Assembly (NCBI GenBank): GCA_040390025.1 | Contig: JAZJZD010000004.1 | Coordinates: 1-64,000 of the forward strand | From: JAVHYG01 sp040390025 | GTDB taxonomy: Bacteria > Pseudomonadota > Gammaproteobacteria > Diplorickettsiales > Diplorickettsiaceae | Reading direction: 5' to 3' | DNA length: 64,000 nt | In this document: one piece after another, positions 49,247-61,100 of the stretch | How positions within the stretch are numbered: the stretch's first letter is position 1 | Layout: every line of letters begins with the position of its first letter | Position numbers and translations under genes: made by a program | Notes under the pieces: generated by a model | What the model was told of the DNA's origin: nothing | What the model saw: only the letters and a program-made list of their open reading frames with translations | The model's database searches: none

Positions 49247-49915
49247 CTAATCTTTTTTTACTTTATTCTTCATTCTTACCGCAGGTTTTATCACTACACG
49301 GCCACCGGCTGCACCTGGAACTGCACCTTTAATAAGAATTAAATTCCGCTCCGTCTCAACTTTTACAACTTCTAAGGACTGAATTGTACAGCGCTTATTT
49401 CCCAATTGACCTGCCATTTTTTTTCCTTTAAATACACGTCCAGGGGATTGACGCTGACCGATAGAACCCGGCGCACGATGAGATAAGGAATTTCCGTGCG
49501 TAGCATCTTGGGTTGCAAAATGATGTCGTTTAATAACACCTGCAAAACCTTTTCCTTTATTAATACCTGTTACATCAACCAATTGTCCCAACTTAAATAG
49601 CTCTACCGTAATTTCCTTACCCGGTGTTAAATCTTTTATAAATTCTTCACTCATCCCATCTAAACGAAATTCCCATAAGCCTTTACCCGCTTCTACATTC
49701 GCCTTAGTAAAATGCCCTGCCTCACCTTTTGTTAAACGTGAAAGCGATTGGACTTCTGTTGTGACTTGCACAGCATCATAACCATCACGATCCTTGTCTT
49801 TTACCTGGACTACACGATTAGGTAGTACTTGAATGAGTGTCACAGGAATAGCTACACCATTTTCGGTATAGATCTGTGTCATACCACATTTTTTACCTAT
49901 TAAACCCATTGTCAT
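49247..49915 (-). CDS. rplC: 50S ribosomal protein uL3
   Basis: 222 aa. [18 protein letters not shown] and the loop [28 protein letters not shown] segment, including the glutamine methylated by PrmB, are present. The start may be two codons later (49909); AAAGG is better spaced for the first ATG. Confidence 0.97.
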   Translation of the reverse strand: MTMGLIGKKCGMTQIYTENGVAIPVTLIQVLPNRVVQVKDKDRDGYDAVQVTTEVQSLSRLTKGEAGHFTKANVEAGKGLWEFRLDGMSEEFIKDLTPGKEITVELFKLGQLVDVTGINKGKGFAGVIKRHHFATQDATHGNSLSHRAPGSIGQRQSPGRVFKGKKMAGQLGNKRCTIQSLEVVKVETERNLILIKGAVPGAAGGRVVIKPAVRMKNKVKKD

Positions 49916-49958
49916 GATTATTACCTTTCTCGCTCATTAGCTGAAAAAAAATTCTCTA

Positions 49959-50297
49959 TTATTCTCTGCCTGCTATATCTGCTGTCTTAATTTCAATACT
50001 TATCTCCGCAGGCAAATTAACAAGCTTCTTTAATGCGTCTGCAGTTTTTTCAGTTGAGTCAGATACATCAATTAATCGTTTGTAAGTACGTATTTCATAC
50101 TGATCACGTGCATCTTTATCAACATGCGGTGAGGTAAGAATAGTTAACTTTTTTATATGCGTAGGCAACGGAAGCGGACCAGAAAGTCTCGCTCCTGTGC
50201 GTTTTAATGATGTCACTATCATATCCGCCGCCTTATCAATCAAACGATGATCAAAAGCTTTAAGCAGAATACGAAAGTTTTGGCTTTTTGGGGTCAT
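49959..50297 (-). CDS. rpsJ: 30S ribosomal protein uS10
   Basis: 112 aa, also the NusE partner of Nus[25 protein letters not shown] start, and [36 protein letters not shown] in pieces. Only 18 bp separates it from tuf, so it reads from the str operon. Confidence 0.97.
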   Translation of the reverse strand: MTPKSQNFRILLKAFDHRLIDKAADMIVTSLKRTGARLSGPLPLPTHIKKLTILTSPHVDKDARDQYEIRTYKRLIDVSDSTEKTADALKKLVNLPAEISIEIKTADIAGRE

Positions 50298-50315
50298 ACA
50301 ATTTTCCTACCAACT

Positions 50316-51518
50316 CTAGCTAGGCTTCCCTTGTTTAAGAAGCTTGGTTACAACGCCGGCACCGACTGTTCGACCACCTTCACGTATAGCAAAGCGCAAT
50401 CCGTCTTCCATCGCAATACCATAATCTGTCATCAGGGTCACGGTTATTTTCACATTATCACCTGGCATTACCATCTCAGAACCTTCTGGAAGCTGAATAG
50501 TACCAGTTACATCGGTTGTTCTAAAGTAAAACTGCGGTTTATAGTTATTCATAAACGCAGTATGTCGACCGCCTTCTTCTTTTGTTAAAACGTAAATTTC
50601 CGCTTCAAATTGCGCATACGCTTTAACACTACCTGGTTTTGCTAAAACTTGACCACGCTCAACATCTTCACGCTTAGTTCCACGTAATAAAGCACCAATG
50701 TTATCTCCCGCCTGACCTTGATCGAGCAATTTACGAAACATTTCAACACCGGTAACAGATGTTTTTTGAACAGGTCTCAAACCAATAATTTCTACTTCTT
50801 CACCGACTTTCACAATTCCACGTTCTACTCGACCCGTTACTACGGTTCCACGACCTGATATAGAAAAAACGTCTTCAATAGGCATTAAAAATGGCTTATC
50901 GGTTTCCCGTGTTGGCTCTTTGAAATACTCATCCATCGCTTTAGCAAGTTCAAAAATACCACCACCTTCACAATCTCCATCCAATGCTTTTTTAGCTGAC
51001 CCACGGATGACCGGGATGTCATCTCCTGGGAAATCATACTTACTTAGTAATTCTCTCACTTCCATTTCTACTAAATCTAATAATTCAGGATCATCTACCA
51101 TATCCGTTTTATTCATGAATACGACCATGGCTGGTACACCCACTTGCTTCGCCAACAAAATGTGCTCGCGTGTTTGTGGCATAGGACCGTCTGCTGCACT
51201 CACAACTAAAATTGCACCATCCATTTGTGCGGCACCTGTAATCATATTTTTTACATAATCAGCGTGACCTGGACAGTCCACATGCGCATAGTGGCGATTT
51301 TCGGTTTCGTATTCGACATGCGAAGTTGCAATGGTAATACCACGGGCTTTTTCCTCAGGCGCTTTGTCGATTTCGTCAAATGCTTTTGCTTCACCACCAA
51401 ACTTCTCAGCCAAACACTTAGTCAGTGCTGCTGTTAAAGTCGTTTTACCATGATCGACGTGACCGATAGTACCGACGTTCAAGTGGGGTTTAGTTCTTTT
51501 AAATGTTTCCTTGGACAT
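50316..51518 (-). CDS. tuf: elongation factor Tu
   Basis: Delivers aminoacyl-tRNA. The G domain has [18 protein letters not shown] and NKTDMVDD. Domain 2 has [16 protein letters not shown] and the C-terminus [13 protein letters not shown]. The 400-aa length is slightly above the E. coli 394, with a short [10 protein letters not shown] insert. This is the only copy in the window. Confidence 0.98.
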   Translation of the reverse strand: MSKETFKRTKPHLNVGTIGHVDHGKTTLTAALTKCLAEKFGGEAKAFDEIDKAPEEKARGITIATSHVEYETENRHYAHVDCPGHADYVKNMITGAAQMDGAILVVSAADGPMPQTREHILLAKQVGVPAMVVFMNKTDMVDDPELLDLVEMEVRELLSKYDFPGDDIPVIRGSAKKALDGDCEGGGIFELAKAMDEYFKEPTRETDKPFLMPIEDVFSISGRGTVVTGRVERGIVKVGEEVEIIGLRPVQKTSVTGVEMFRKLLDQGQAGDNIGALLRGTKREDVERGQVLAKPGSVKAYAQFEAEIYVLTKEEGGRHTAFMNNYKPQFYFRTTDVTGTIQLPEGSEMVMPGDNVKITVTLMTDYGIAMEDGLRFAIREGGRTVGAGVVTKLLKQGKPS

Positions 51519-51539
51519 GATCTTTTACCTCAATAACTA

Positions 51540-53651
51540 TTAATGACTATCTTTTTTAGAAATAACTTTCTCTGCCACACTCGCTGGAGCTTCATTATAT
51601 TTAGCAAACTCCATCGTATAGGTTGCACGTCCTTGGGTTGCTGAACGTAAAGCTGTAGCATAACCAAACATTTCTGAGAGGGGAACCTCAGCACATACCT
51701 TTTTACCGCCACCTGGTAAATCTCCCGTCTCTTGCACAATCCCACGACGACGGCTAAGATCACCGACAACATCGCCCATATAGTCTTCGGGCGTTTCCAC
51801 TTCAACCTTCATGATAGGTTCCAATAAAACTGGGTTTGCCTTACGTGCACCTTCTTTAAAAGCCATCGACCCAGCAATTTTAAAAGCCATTTCACTGGAG
51901 TCTACATCATGATAAGAACCATCAGAAAGTGTTACCTTGACATCCACAACGGGATAGCCAGCTATAACACCATTTTCTAACTGCTCTTTTATCCCTTTAT
52001 CAACGGCTGGAATATATTCCTTAGGAATAACACCACCAACAATCGCATTTACAAATTCGTAACCTTTGCCCGCTTCTAATGGCTCCAACTTTATCCAAAC
52101 ATGACCAAACTGACCACGGCCACCACTTTGACGAATAAATTTTCCTTCTTGCTCGACCGATTTGCGTATTGTTTCTCGGTAAGCAACTTGTGGCTTACCT
52201 ACGTTGGCCTCTACATTAAACTCACGCTTCATACGGTCAACAATAATATCTAAATGAAGTTCTCCCATACCCGAAATAATGGTCTGGCCTGATTCTTCAT
52301 CCACGCGTACACGAAAAGATGGATCTTCCTGTGCTAGCTTACCTAGCGCAATACCCATTTTTTCTTGGTCAGCCTTAGTCTTTGGCTCTACCGCAACCGA
52401 GATAACCGGCTCAGGAAACTCCATTCGCTCCAATGTTATAACGTTATCGGAATCACAGAGTGTATCGCCAGTTGTCGCATATTTAAGCCCTATTGCAGCA
52501 GCAATATCACCTGCTCGAACTTGCTTTATTTCTTCACGGCTATTGGCATGCATTTGTACAATACGGCCAATACGTTCTTTCTTGCTTTTAACTGGATTAT
52601 AAAGCGTATCACCACTGTTCACGACGCCTGAATAAACCCTAAAATAGACCAAAGATCCCACGAACGGGTCAGTTGCTACTTTAAAAGCAAGTGCAGCAAA
52701 TGGTGCATCGTCTGTCGAAGGCCTATCTGCCACCGTTTGATCGGCATCATCCAGCACACCCTTAATAGGTGGCACATCATTAGGTGCGGGTAAATATTCG
52801 ATAACGCCATCTAACATGGCCTGCACACCTTTATTCTTAAAGGCAGAACCGCATAGCACAGGAACTATTTTATTCCCTAATGTTAAAGTACGAATAGCTT
52901 TTTTAATTTCTTCAATACTAAACTGTCCGCCTTCCAAATAACGTTCTGTCATCTCTTCAGAAACCTCTGCAATCGCTTCCACCAGCTTTTCATGCCAATT
53001 TTGTGCTTCAGGCTGCAAATCACTAGGAATATCGCGATATTCGAAAGTCATTCCCTGGTTTTTTTCATCCCAATAAATGGCCTTCATTTGAATCAAATCA
53101 ATGACGCCTTCAAATTTATCTTCTGCACCAATAGGCAAGTGAACAGGGACTGGTTGCCCCCCTAAACGCGATTTAATTTGGCCTACAACACGCAGAAAAT
53201 CAGCACCCGCTCTGTCCATCTTATTGACAAAAGCCAGGCGCGGCACGTGATATTTATTGGCCTGACGCCAAACAGTTTCAGACTGCGGCTGAACGCCACC
53301 CACCGCACAAAAAACAACACAAGCGCCATCAAGCACTCGCAAAGAGCGCTCTACTTCAATCGTAAAATCAACGTGGCCAGGGGTATCAATAATATTGATT
53401 CGATATGGCTCAGGATATTGATTTGCCATCCCCTTCCAAAAACAAGTTGTTGCCGCAGAGGTAATGGTAATACCGCGCTCTTGTTCTTGCTCCATCCAAT
53501 CCATAACAGCAGTACCTTCATGTACCTCACCTATTTTATGCGATTCGCCGGTATAAAATAAAATCCGTTCGGTTGTTGTTGTTTTTCCCGCATCGATATG
53601 GGCAATAATTCCAATATTGCGATAGCGTTCTATAGGTGTCTGTCGGTCCAC
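51540..53651 (-). CDS. fusA: elongation factor G
   Basis: Ribosomal translocase, 703 aa. GTPase motifs [28 protein letters not shown] and [11 protein letters not shown]-terminal domains include [17 protein letters not shown] and [15 protein letters not shown]. 30 bp after rpsG. Confidence 0.98.
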   Translation of the reverse strand: MDRQTPIERYRNIGIIAHIDAGKTTTTERILFYTGESHKIGEVHEGTAVMDWMEQEQERGITITSAATTCFWKGMANQYPEPYRINIIDTPGHVDFTIEVERSLRVLDGACVVFCAVGGVQPQSETVWRQANKYHVPRLAFVNKMDRAGADFLRVVGQIKSRLGGQPVPVHLPIGAEDKFEGVIDLIQMKAIYWDEKNQGMTFEYRDIPSDLQPEAQNWHEKLVEAIAEVSEEMTERYLEGGQFSIEEIKKAIRTLTLGNKIVPVLCGSAFKNKGVQAMLDGVIEYLPAPNDVPPIKGVLDDADQTVADRPSTDDAPFAALAFKVATDPFVGSLVYFRVYSGVVNSGDTLYNPVKSKKERIGRIVQMHANSREEIKQVRAGDIAAAIGLKYATTGDTLCDSDNVITLERMEFPEPVISVAVEPKTKADQEKMGIALGKLAQEDPSFRVRVDEESGQTIISGMGELHLDIIVDRMKREFNVEANVGKPQVAYRETIRKSVEQEGKFIRQSGGRGQFGHVWIKLEPLEAGKGYEFVNAIVGGVIPKEYIPAVDKGIKEQLENGVIAGYPVVDVKVTLSDGSYHDVDSSEMAFKIAGSMAFKEGARKANPVLLEPIMKVEVETPEDYMGDVVGDLSRRRGIVQETGDLPGGGKKVCAEVPLSEMFGYATALRSATQGRATYTMEFAKYNEAPASVAEKVISKKDSH

Positions 53652-53681
53652 ACTTAAATTACCTTGTAAATATTTTTAAAA

Positions 53682-54224
53682 TCAGTTAAATCGAGAAAAA
53701 TGTGCAAAAGCCTGATTTGCCTTCGCCATACGATGTGTATCTTCACGTTTTTTTACTGCGATGCCTTTATTGTCATAAGCATCCAGAATCTCAGCAGCAA
53801 GCCGCTGTGCCATTGTTTTTTCACTACGCCCTAGAGCGGCGGTTTTAAGCCAGCGCATTGCCAACGCTGTACGGCGCGAAGGACGCACCTCAATCGGAAT
53901 CTGATAAGTGGATCCACCGACTCTTCTTGCTCTTACTTCAACATTAGGTCGAATATTATCTAAAGCTTGATCAAAGATATCGAGCAACATGTTTGCATCA
54001 AAGCCTTGCTTAGCACTTCCTCCCGTGCCTTCCTCTTCCGCATTCTTTTTTGATTTATCTTTTAAGCGTGTATCTAATCTTTCTAAGGCGCCATAGACAA
54101 TCTTTTCAGCCACCGCTTTTTTTCCATTTTTCATAATGGAGTTAATAAATTTACTAAGCAATTCGCTCTTAAATTTAGGGTCTGGAAGAATATCTCTTTT
54201 GGCTGCAACACGTCTTCTTGGCAT
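53682..54224 (-). CDS. rpsG: 30S ribosomal protein uS7
   Basis: 180 aa, about 22 more than usual because of an insert of Lys/Glu/Gly-rich residues ([19 protein letters not shown]) near residues 55-75. The rest is standard: [18 protein letters not shown] and [23 protein letters not shown]. Confidence 0.96.
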   Translation of the reverse strand: MPRRRVAAKRDILPDPKFKSELLSKFINSIMKNGKKAVAEKIVYGALERLDTRLKDKSKKNAEEEGTGGSAKQGFDANMLLDIFDQALDNIRPNVEVRARRVGGSTYQIPIEVRPSRRTALAMRWLKTAALGRSEKTMAQRLAAEILDAYDNKGIAVKKREDTHRMAKANQAFAHFSRFN

Positions 54225-54248
54225 AACTCAAATTCCTACCTATTACAT

Positions 54249-54626
54249 TTATTTATCTTTAGGCCGTTTAGCGCCGTATTTAGAACGACCCTGCTTACGG
54301 TTTGCAACACCCGAAGTATCTAAAGCACCGCGCACTGTATGATAACGAACACCAGGTAAGTCCTTCACACGACCGCCTCGTATTAGAATTACAGAGTGCT
54401 CTTGCAGATTATGGCCTTCACCACCAATATAGGTAGTTACTTCCATTCCGTTAGTCAGGCGTACCCGGGCTACTTTACGTAAAGCCGAATTTGGCTTCTT
54501 AGGCGTCACTGTATAAACACGTGTACAAACCCCTCGCTTTTGTGGACACTGCTGTAGCGCAGGCACCATTGATTTAGCGCGTCTTTGTGTACGTGGATTT
54601 CGGACTAACTGATTAATTGTGGCCAT
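54249..54626 (-). CDS. rpsL: 30S ribosomal protein uS12
   Basis: 125 aa from ATG 54626 ([16 protein letters not shown]); five codons upstream are noncoding. The streptomycin-region [20 protein letters not shown] and the [27 protein letters not shown] end are intact. First gene of the str operon, with its own strong promoter 120 bp upstream. Confidence 0.97.
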   Translation of the reverse strand: MATINQLVRNPRTQRRAKSMVPALQQCPQKRGVCTRVYTVTPKKPNSALRKVARVRLTNGMEVTTYIGGEGHNLQEHSVILIRGGRVKDLPGVRYHTVRGALDTSGVANRKQGRSKYGAKRPKDK

Positions 54627-54742
54627 GCAAAATCTACTCAAAAATGTGGCTTAAATATTAAAATAAGGGGTGATGTTAAGGCTTTTTAGCCATTAACTTT
54701 TTGCCCAATAAAATCCTTCTTCGTTGAACGAAGAGGGGCGGG

Positions 54743-54771
54743 ATTGTAAAGAGACCGCTCTAAGATGTCAA
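54743..54771 (-). promoter_or_regulatory. strong sigma-70 promoter of the rpsL (str) operon
   Basis: On the minus strand TTGACA (54771-54766), exactly 17 bp, TACAAT (54748-54743). The leader of roughly 110 nt contains a hairpin TCTTCG/CGAAGA (near 54717-54733) and a GGCTAAAAAGCC hairpin. The remaining gene-free bases to 55034 show no other feature; a 69-codon plus-strand frame (54724-54933) runs antisense through the promoter and is not credible. Confidence 0.8.
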
Positions 54772-55034
54772 GTATTGTCGTCGCTTTCTCTTCCTGTTTT
54801 TTACCAAAATTCCGTGTTTTATATCCATATCCCTTACACCCATTGCACATTAATAAAATGTGAAATTACATTTTATAATGTGCTTCCTTCCACGATGGGA
54901 ATTTTCAAGGAGCGAAAAGGCGCCCCCCATTGAATGACGGTAGAGAAGCTTGGCTAATCCCCGCCATCATGTAATTGGGTATACCTCTCGCTGTGAGCTT
55001 AAAAAAATCGCAGCTTCAGATACACGAACGGTAT

Positions 55035-57902
55035 TTAAGTTGAAAATGCGCAAACACTTACAGTAGCTTTATTCTCATCTGTTAGGTGAATCTGTCCAGG
55101 AGCAGCCGCTAAACGCTTTGCTGACTGGAAAAACATCGTCTGGGCAGCCGCATTAAAAAACAACGGCATCAAGCAACTAATCCCCGCTTCGATCTTCGTC
55201 AAAAAAGACTTTAACAGTGAAATTTCAATGATACCAGGAAGAGGCGTTTGGCTAAGCGCAACAGCCCCGCCATCTTCTTGGCAACCACTCTGCCGGTCTA
55301 GAGCTAAAGCTTGCTCTTTAGCAGGCCTTAAATAGCCTCCAAGCACTTTCCAAAGCGTAGCAAAAAAGTCTATTAAGACCTCCAACAGACTTGGTTTCTT
55401 GAAAAAAATTGGCTTCAACCGCTCATCTTCACAATCTACACTCACGTTAACAATCTTTGTATAAACCTTACTTTGGCTATCTTTTTTATCTTCTTTTATC
55501 AGTACAGAAATACAGGAATCGGTTTGATAGTAATATCCACCATTTCTGGGCGAGCTTTCTTCAGCATCCCCATCCCCAACTTTTGGTATGGTGTGCTTTT
55601 TGATGTAGGTATTAATCTCTTCTATTTGAATACCTTTATCTAAAGGCGAAAAGTTTATTTGATAATCCTCTTTTGATTTTTGATAAATAACTTCCATCTC
55701 ACTATCTGATTCGTTCATTTGTGTTTGTAAGGTAAAAAATAAGCGACCAAATACATGTTGAAAACCGCCTTGGTGAAAAGAATCAAAAGCAAGCGCTAAG
55801 TAATCCTTTCTTAAGCGCTCATCCCCTATCTTATACAACAACTTTTCTTCAATAAAATTTTTTAAATCTTCTTCACTCGCAAATTCCTCACCCTTTCGTA
55901 ATCTTTCAATGCTAACTCCATCAATAAAATAATTTCTCCAATTGCTTCGCCAATCCCGTAATACAACCCTTTTATCTGGCTTTATGCTATTTAACTCTTT
56001 TTTAAAAACTCGAAGGTTAACCGCTTCTCGCACTGCAGCCGTATTTTTTGGCTTATTTGAGCGAGCTAATTCTGTTTCTAACTGAGTATGATGCCTATCT
56101 AACTTAACGTGCTTGGGTAAAAAAAGTAGTGGGTTTACCAAGCCATTAGCGCCCGGTGCATTTTGCGAAGCAACTGCTTGGTGATGGCCCGATTCATACA
56201 ATATTTTAACAAACTGTAAATAAAGCGCTCTATCCTCTTCTGTATCAGAATAACGAGGGTAGCTTCCGCGCTGCACATAGAACATCTCTGCAGCATCGAT
56301 AGCAACGGATGCGCCTCCGGTACGATCCTTACCGCTTTTACAAGCCACCCAAGGCATACCCCCAATACAATTTACAACAATCACTTCAAGCGCACTTGTT
56401 AAGGATTGGCAATGGCGTTCATCGGCTTCGAATGCGCCTTGGCCAAACGGAATTGACAATAAGGCCTGTAAAGCATCAAATAATCGTACGGAGCTTTTAT
56501 CAAATTTGTCGCTTGGCTTGAAACTAAGAAGCCTTTCAAGAATTTTAATTAAATGTTTTCTATCGCTAACCAATACCGTTCCTTTAGCTTGGCAAGCTAT
56601 TAGGTTTTCTGACAATTGCCTATATAGCTTTAGTTGTTCAGCGTGATCCAGATCCTCCAGAAATTGACTGAATTGCTCAGATTTATACTTGGGCTTGTTA
56701 CTCTCTATCAAAGTTAATTGATGCTGTAAATATCGAGCGACCGCCCCCAGCAAAAGAGACGTATTAAGATCATTGCGCTCAGTTTGAGGCGAATAAGCAC
56801 CTAAACGACGTAGTATATTATAGGGGTGATTGGTTGAGAGTAAGGTAATCCGTTCAATTGATTTTTGCTTATATTCCAAACTTCCATTTTCTACCTTAAA
56901 CCCATATTCTTTTAAGAAATCTTCGTATTCAGTCGGCCTTTCTAAAGCCTGTTGGAAAAGTGTAACTGCACGCTCTTTAAGCTCATAGATTTTTGTATCA
57001 TTATCACTGACATCTGAAAAATATTGGCTTTTTAAAGTAGCCGCTGTTCCGGGCGACAAAATAGATTGCGTTAAAATAACTGCTTCGCCCCACTTTTTAA
57101 TATCCCTTTGCTTAAGAAGCTGTTGGTCTAAGCTTAGCTTGATTTGCGAAGCTATATTTAGACACGTTAAACGAAATGCTTCGTCGGCAGTATCAGCTCG
57201 ATTCAACAAATCGACAGGCAGCGGTGTCGCATGACGAAAATAATCTACACTTTCTAAACCGTTAATGGTGAAACAATGATGCGATAAGTTGGCAAGTCCT
57301 AGAATACAACGAAGTGAAGAAGGTATAGATTTCTTCGACAAATTTTGATAATTAGCTTTAATAAATTCTTGCTGCCATGACGGCAAACATTGAAACCAAA
57401 AAGGAGGTGTTGCCAAAACCACCTTGGCAAACTCTTCGCGCAAACTTTCTACATCTGTGATAGGAGTTTCACGCTGCAGCATATTAAAAAGATTGGCTGA
57501 ATTGCTATTTTCTTCCTGCAAAACTCCTTCCAAATCAATCACTGTTTTAAAAGATTTACGTCCTTCTTGCCACACTGAACAGCATTCGGCGATGCGCAAT
57601 GTTGCAAAGGGATCGTTTAATGCTGTATGTCTAAGTAATAATCCTTTATATTTTTTTAGCAAATGCTGGAAGTGATTTCTTTGTTCTTTAACAGTCGATG
57701 CATTCTCAAGATCGTTAACGAAGTTTTTATAAAGTGTTTCACAATTTTCTTCTATTAACTTTATTCGTACTGGAAACTTATTTCCTGCCTTCCAATCATG
57801 ACTAGTTAAATAGTTTACCAATAACAACATCCCTTTTTTATAAGCTTCTCCACGTAAACGAATATTTTTCTCCGCTATTTTAATGTTTCGTTCATTTTTC
57901 AT
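55035..57902 (-). CDS. SopB/IpgD-like CX5R phosphoinositide-phosphatase candidate (955 aa)
   Basis: A large protein, mainly helical. Cys521-Arg527 lies in MPWVACKSGKDRTGGAS, the CKSGKDRTG active-site loop of SopB/IpgD and inositol-polyphosphate 4-phosphatases. About 45 residues later, SGHHQAVASQNAPGANGL parallels the SG-x-N-xG-x-GN segment that follows the loop in SopB. These enzymes dephosphorylate host phosphoinositides. A hydrophobic stretch near the C-terminus (~895-925) could be membrane-targeting. AAGGAG precedes the ATG. No signal peptide. It sits between rpoC, which has its own terminator, and the rpsL promoter, a place normally without extra genes. Catalytic family is moderately sure; host-directed use is inference. 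Confidence 0.65.
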   Translation of the reverse strand: MKNERNIKIAEKNIRLRGEAYKKGMLLLVNYLTSHDWKAGNKFPVRIKLIEENCETLYKNFVNDLENASTVKEQRNHFQHLLKKYKGLLLRHTALNDPFATLRIAECCSVWQEGRKSFKTVIDLEGVLQEENSNSANLFNMLQRETPITDVESLREEFAKVVLATPPFWFQCLPSWQQEFIKANYQNLSKKSIPSSLRCILGLANLSHHCFTINGLESVDYFRHATPLPVDLLNRADTADEAFRLTCLNIASQIKLSLDQQLLKQRDIKKWGEAVILTQSILSPGTAATLKSQYFSDVSDNDTKIYELKERAVTLFQQALERPTEYEDFLKEYGFKVENGSLEYKQKSIERITLLSTNHPYNILRRLGAYSPQTERNDLNTSLLLGAVARYLQHQLTLIESNKPKYKSEQFSQFLEDLDHAEQLKLYRQLSENLIACQAKGTVLVSDRKHLIKILERLLSFKPSDKFDKSSVRLFDALQALLSIPFGQGAFEADERHCQSLTSALEVIVVNCIGGMPWVACKSGKDRTGGASVAIDAAEMFYVQRGSYPRYSDTEEDRALYLQFVKILYESGHHQAVASQNAPGANGLVNPLLFLPKHVKLDRHHTQLETELARSNKPKNTAAVREAVNLRVFKKELNSIKPDKRVVLRDWRSNWRNYFIDGVSIERLRKGEEFASEEDLKNFIEEKLLYKIGDERLRKDYLALAFDSFHQGGFQHVFGRLFFTLQTQMNESDSEMEVIYQKSKEDYQINFSPLDKGIQIEEINTYIKKHTIPKVGDGDAEESSPRNGGYYYQTDSCISVLIKEDKKDSQSKVYTKIVNVSVDCEDERLKPIFFKKPSLLEVLIDFFATLWKVLGGYLRPAKEQALALDRQSGCQEDGGAVALSQTPLPGIIEISLLKSFLTKIEAGISCLMPLFFNAAAQTMFFQSAKRLAAAPGQIHLTDENKATVSVCAFST

Positions 57903-58032
57903 AGACTAAAACTCCTTATTTTTTGTTTGTAAACCCTCTCAATAATCTATCTTTAAATATTATTTTAAACATAAAATTCTTAACGAAAAATTAAATAGAT
58001 ATTTAATTATCTAAATCGACTCCATGCGGAGC

Positions 58033-58060
58033 AAAAAAAATGCACCTGAAAAGGTGCATT
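58033..58060 (-). terminator. intrinsic terminator after rpoC
   Basis: On the minus strand AATGCACCT (58060-58052), loop TTTC, AGGTGCATT (58047-58039), followed by a run of T to 58033. A 9-bp perfect stem, 42 bases past the rpoC stop. It separates rpoBC from the phosphatase-like gene. Confidence 0.92.
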
Positions 58061-58101
58061 CTTTTTATTCGAGAAAAACTAACTTGAAGAAATCAAAAAA
58101 A

Positions 58102-61100
58102 TTATTGACTTCCGTCTTTTGGCTCTGATAAAGCCTGACTCAAGGCCTGTTCTACATCGCTTGCGGTCATTTGTGGTGCCACTAACTTTTGCTTTCTTGC
58201 CAAAATATTAGCCGCCCGCTGACGCCGTGATTCGGTATGGTAAGCAAAACCTGTACCCGCCGGAATTAAACGTCCTACAATCACATTTTCTTTCAGACCT
58301 CTGAGATCGTCTCGTTTACCAGTGACCGCCGCCTCCGTTAACACACGCGTCGTTTCTTGGAAAGAGGCTGCAGAGATAAAGGAATCCGTCGCTAATGAAG
58401 CTTTGGTTATCCCTAGTAAGATAGCTTCGAAACGTGCAGGTAATTTATCTTCAGCAACGAGCTTACGATTTTCTTCTTTAACACGCGCTTCTTCAAGCTG
58501 CTCTCCCTTTAAGAAAAGACTTTCACCCGAATCTAAGACATTAACCTTACGTAACATCTGACGAACAATCACCTCTATGTGTTTATCGTTGATCTTAACC
58601 CCTTGTAAACGATAAACCTCTTGTACTTCACTCACAATATAATTAGATAATGCATTAATCCCTAAGAGACGTAAAATATCATGCGGATTAAGTGGACCAT
58701 CGGCTACAATCTCACCCCGTTCAACATGCTCACCCTCAAAAACAGTCACATGACGCCATTTTGGAATTAATGCCTCAAAGGACTCACCATCACTGCCTGT
58801 AATCACAAGGCGGCGCTTACCTTTGGTTTCTTTCCCAAAGCTAATGATGCCCGAAATCTCCGCTAAAATAGCCGGCTCTTTCGGCTTACGTGCTTCAAAG
58901 AGATCGGCCACACGCGGCAAGCCTCCGGTAATATCACGCGTTTTAGAGGTTTCTTGTGGAATCCGTGCGACGATGTCACCAACGCCAACAGCAGCTCCAT
59001 CTTCTAAACTCAAAATAGCATTAATAGGTAAGAAGTAATGGGCAGGTAAACGTGTACCGGGTAAAAATAGATCATTACCTTCTTTGTCTGCCAACCTAAC
59101 CATAGGCCTTAATTCTTTACCACTTGCCGCACGCTGTTTAGAGTCGGTCACCACAATGCTGGTTAACCCAGTAACCTCATCAGTTTGACGGTTCATGGTG
59201 ATGCCATCAACCAAGTCAATAAACTTAATATAACCTGCAACTTCTGTCACAACCGGATGGGTATGTGGGTCCCACTGAGCAATGACCTGACCTGGAACCA
59301 CTTCGGTACCGTCAGAAACCTTGATACTGGCACCATAGGGCAGTTTATAGCGTTCCCGCTCACGCCCTTGGGCATCTAATAGGGTCAACTCACCGGAACG
59401 CGACACGGTCACGAAATGGCCATCTGCATGCTTAACCAGCTTAATATTATGTAGCTTAATACGACCTTTTGATTTCACTTGAATATGGTTCGCTAAAGCC
59501 ACCTGTGAGGCCGCTCCACCGATATGGAAGGTACGCATGGTCAGCTGTGTACCCGGCTCACCAATCGACTGCGCTGCGATAACCCCGACGGATTCACCAA
59601 TCACCACTAAGTGTCCTCGTGCCAAATCCCGACCGTAACAGGCTGCACAAATACCATAGCGTGCTTCACAGGTAATGGGAGAGCGTACATTGACCTGGTC
59701 AACGGCACGATCTTCTAAGATATTAACCCAATTTTCATCTAACAAAGTACCTTTTTGCACAACTACATCGTCACTACCTGGTAGGCTTACATCGTCTGCT
59801 AATACACGCCCTAATACGCGTTCGCGTAAAGGAACCATGATTTCGCCACCTTCGACATGAGGCGTAATAAGGATACCTTGTGCAGCGCCGCAGTCGGCTT
59901 CTGTAACAACCATATCTTGTGCCACATCGACAAGGCGACGTGTTAAATAACCCGAGTTAGCGGTCTTTAACGCCGTATCGGCAAGACCTTTACGCGCACC
60001 GTGTGTAGAAATAAAGTACTGTAATACGTCTAAGCCTTCTCTGAAGTTAGCGGTAATCGGTGTTTCAATAATGCTACCGTCAGGTTTGGTCATCAAACCA
60101 CGCATACCCGCTAACTGGCGCATTTGCGCGGGTGATCCCCGTGCTCCTGAATCTGCCATCATATAAACAGGATTAAAGGACTCTTGCTCAACTTCTTTTC
60201 CATTCGCATCAATAACTACTTCAGTAGCTAATTTCTCCATCATCGCTTTGGCCACTTGGTCATTGGTACGCGACCAAATATCAACTACCTTATTATAACG
60301 CTCACCTTGGGTCACAAGACCCGATGCATATTGCGATTCGATCTCTTTTACTTCGGTTTCAGCTTCGGCAATAATGGCCGCTTTCCCTTCCGGAATAATC
60401 AAGTCTTCAATCCCAATGGAAATTCCAGCACGCGTTGCATAACCAAAACCGGTATACATCAAGTTATCCGCGAATATGGCAGTCGCCTTCAATCCTAAAT
60501 GGCGATAGCACTCATTGATAAGGCTTAAGATAGCTTTTTTCTTTAAAGTCTTGTTGATTAAAGAAAACGGTAGGCCATCGGGTAGAATTTCACGGAGTAA
60601 GGTTCTGCCTACGGTAGTATCAACCAGTTTAATCGATTCCTGGCGCTTTCCTTCTGCATCAAATAACACCTCTTTGATACGAACCTTGATTTTGGCATGT
60701 AAATCAGCAACCCCTGTATCATACAGTTGACGCACTTCATTAATATTCGCACAAATCAAACCTTCACCTTTCGCATTGATCTTGTCGCGCGTTAAATAAT
60801 AAAGGCCTAATACCACATCCTGCGTAGGAACAATAATAGGCTCGCCATTAGCCGGCGATAAAATATTGTTAGTCGACATCATTAACGCGCGCGCTTCTAA
60901 TTGCGCTTCAATCGTTAATGGTACGTGTACCGCCATTTGGTCACCGTCAAAGTCGGCGTTATAAGCGGTACAAACTAAAGGATGTAACTGGATAGCCTTA
61001 CCTTCCACTAAAATAGGTTCAAAGGCTTGAATACCCAGTCTATGTAATGTCGGTGCACGGTTTAATAAAACCGGATGTTCACGAATCACTTCCTCTAAAA

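Noticed and set aside
54724..54933. 69-codon plus-strand frame upstream of rpsL
   Set aside because: It covers the rpsL promoter on the opposite strand, lacks a ribosome site and has no recognisable content.
57903..58020. TTAAATATCTATTTAA upstream of the phosphatase-like gene as a PmrA-type box
   Set aside because: Two TTAA are spaced 12 rather than 11 bp and the region is almost all A/T, so chance is sufficient.
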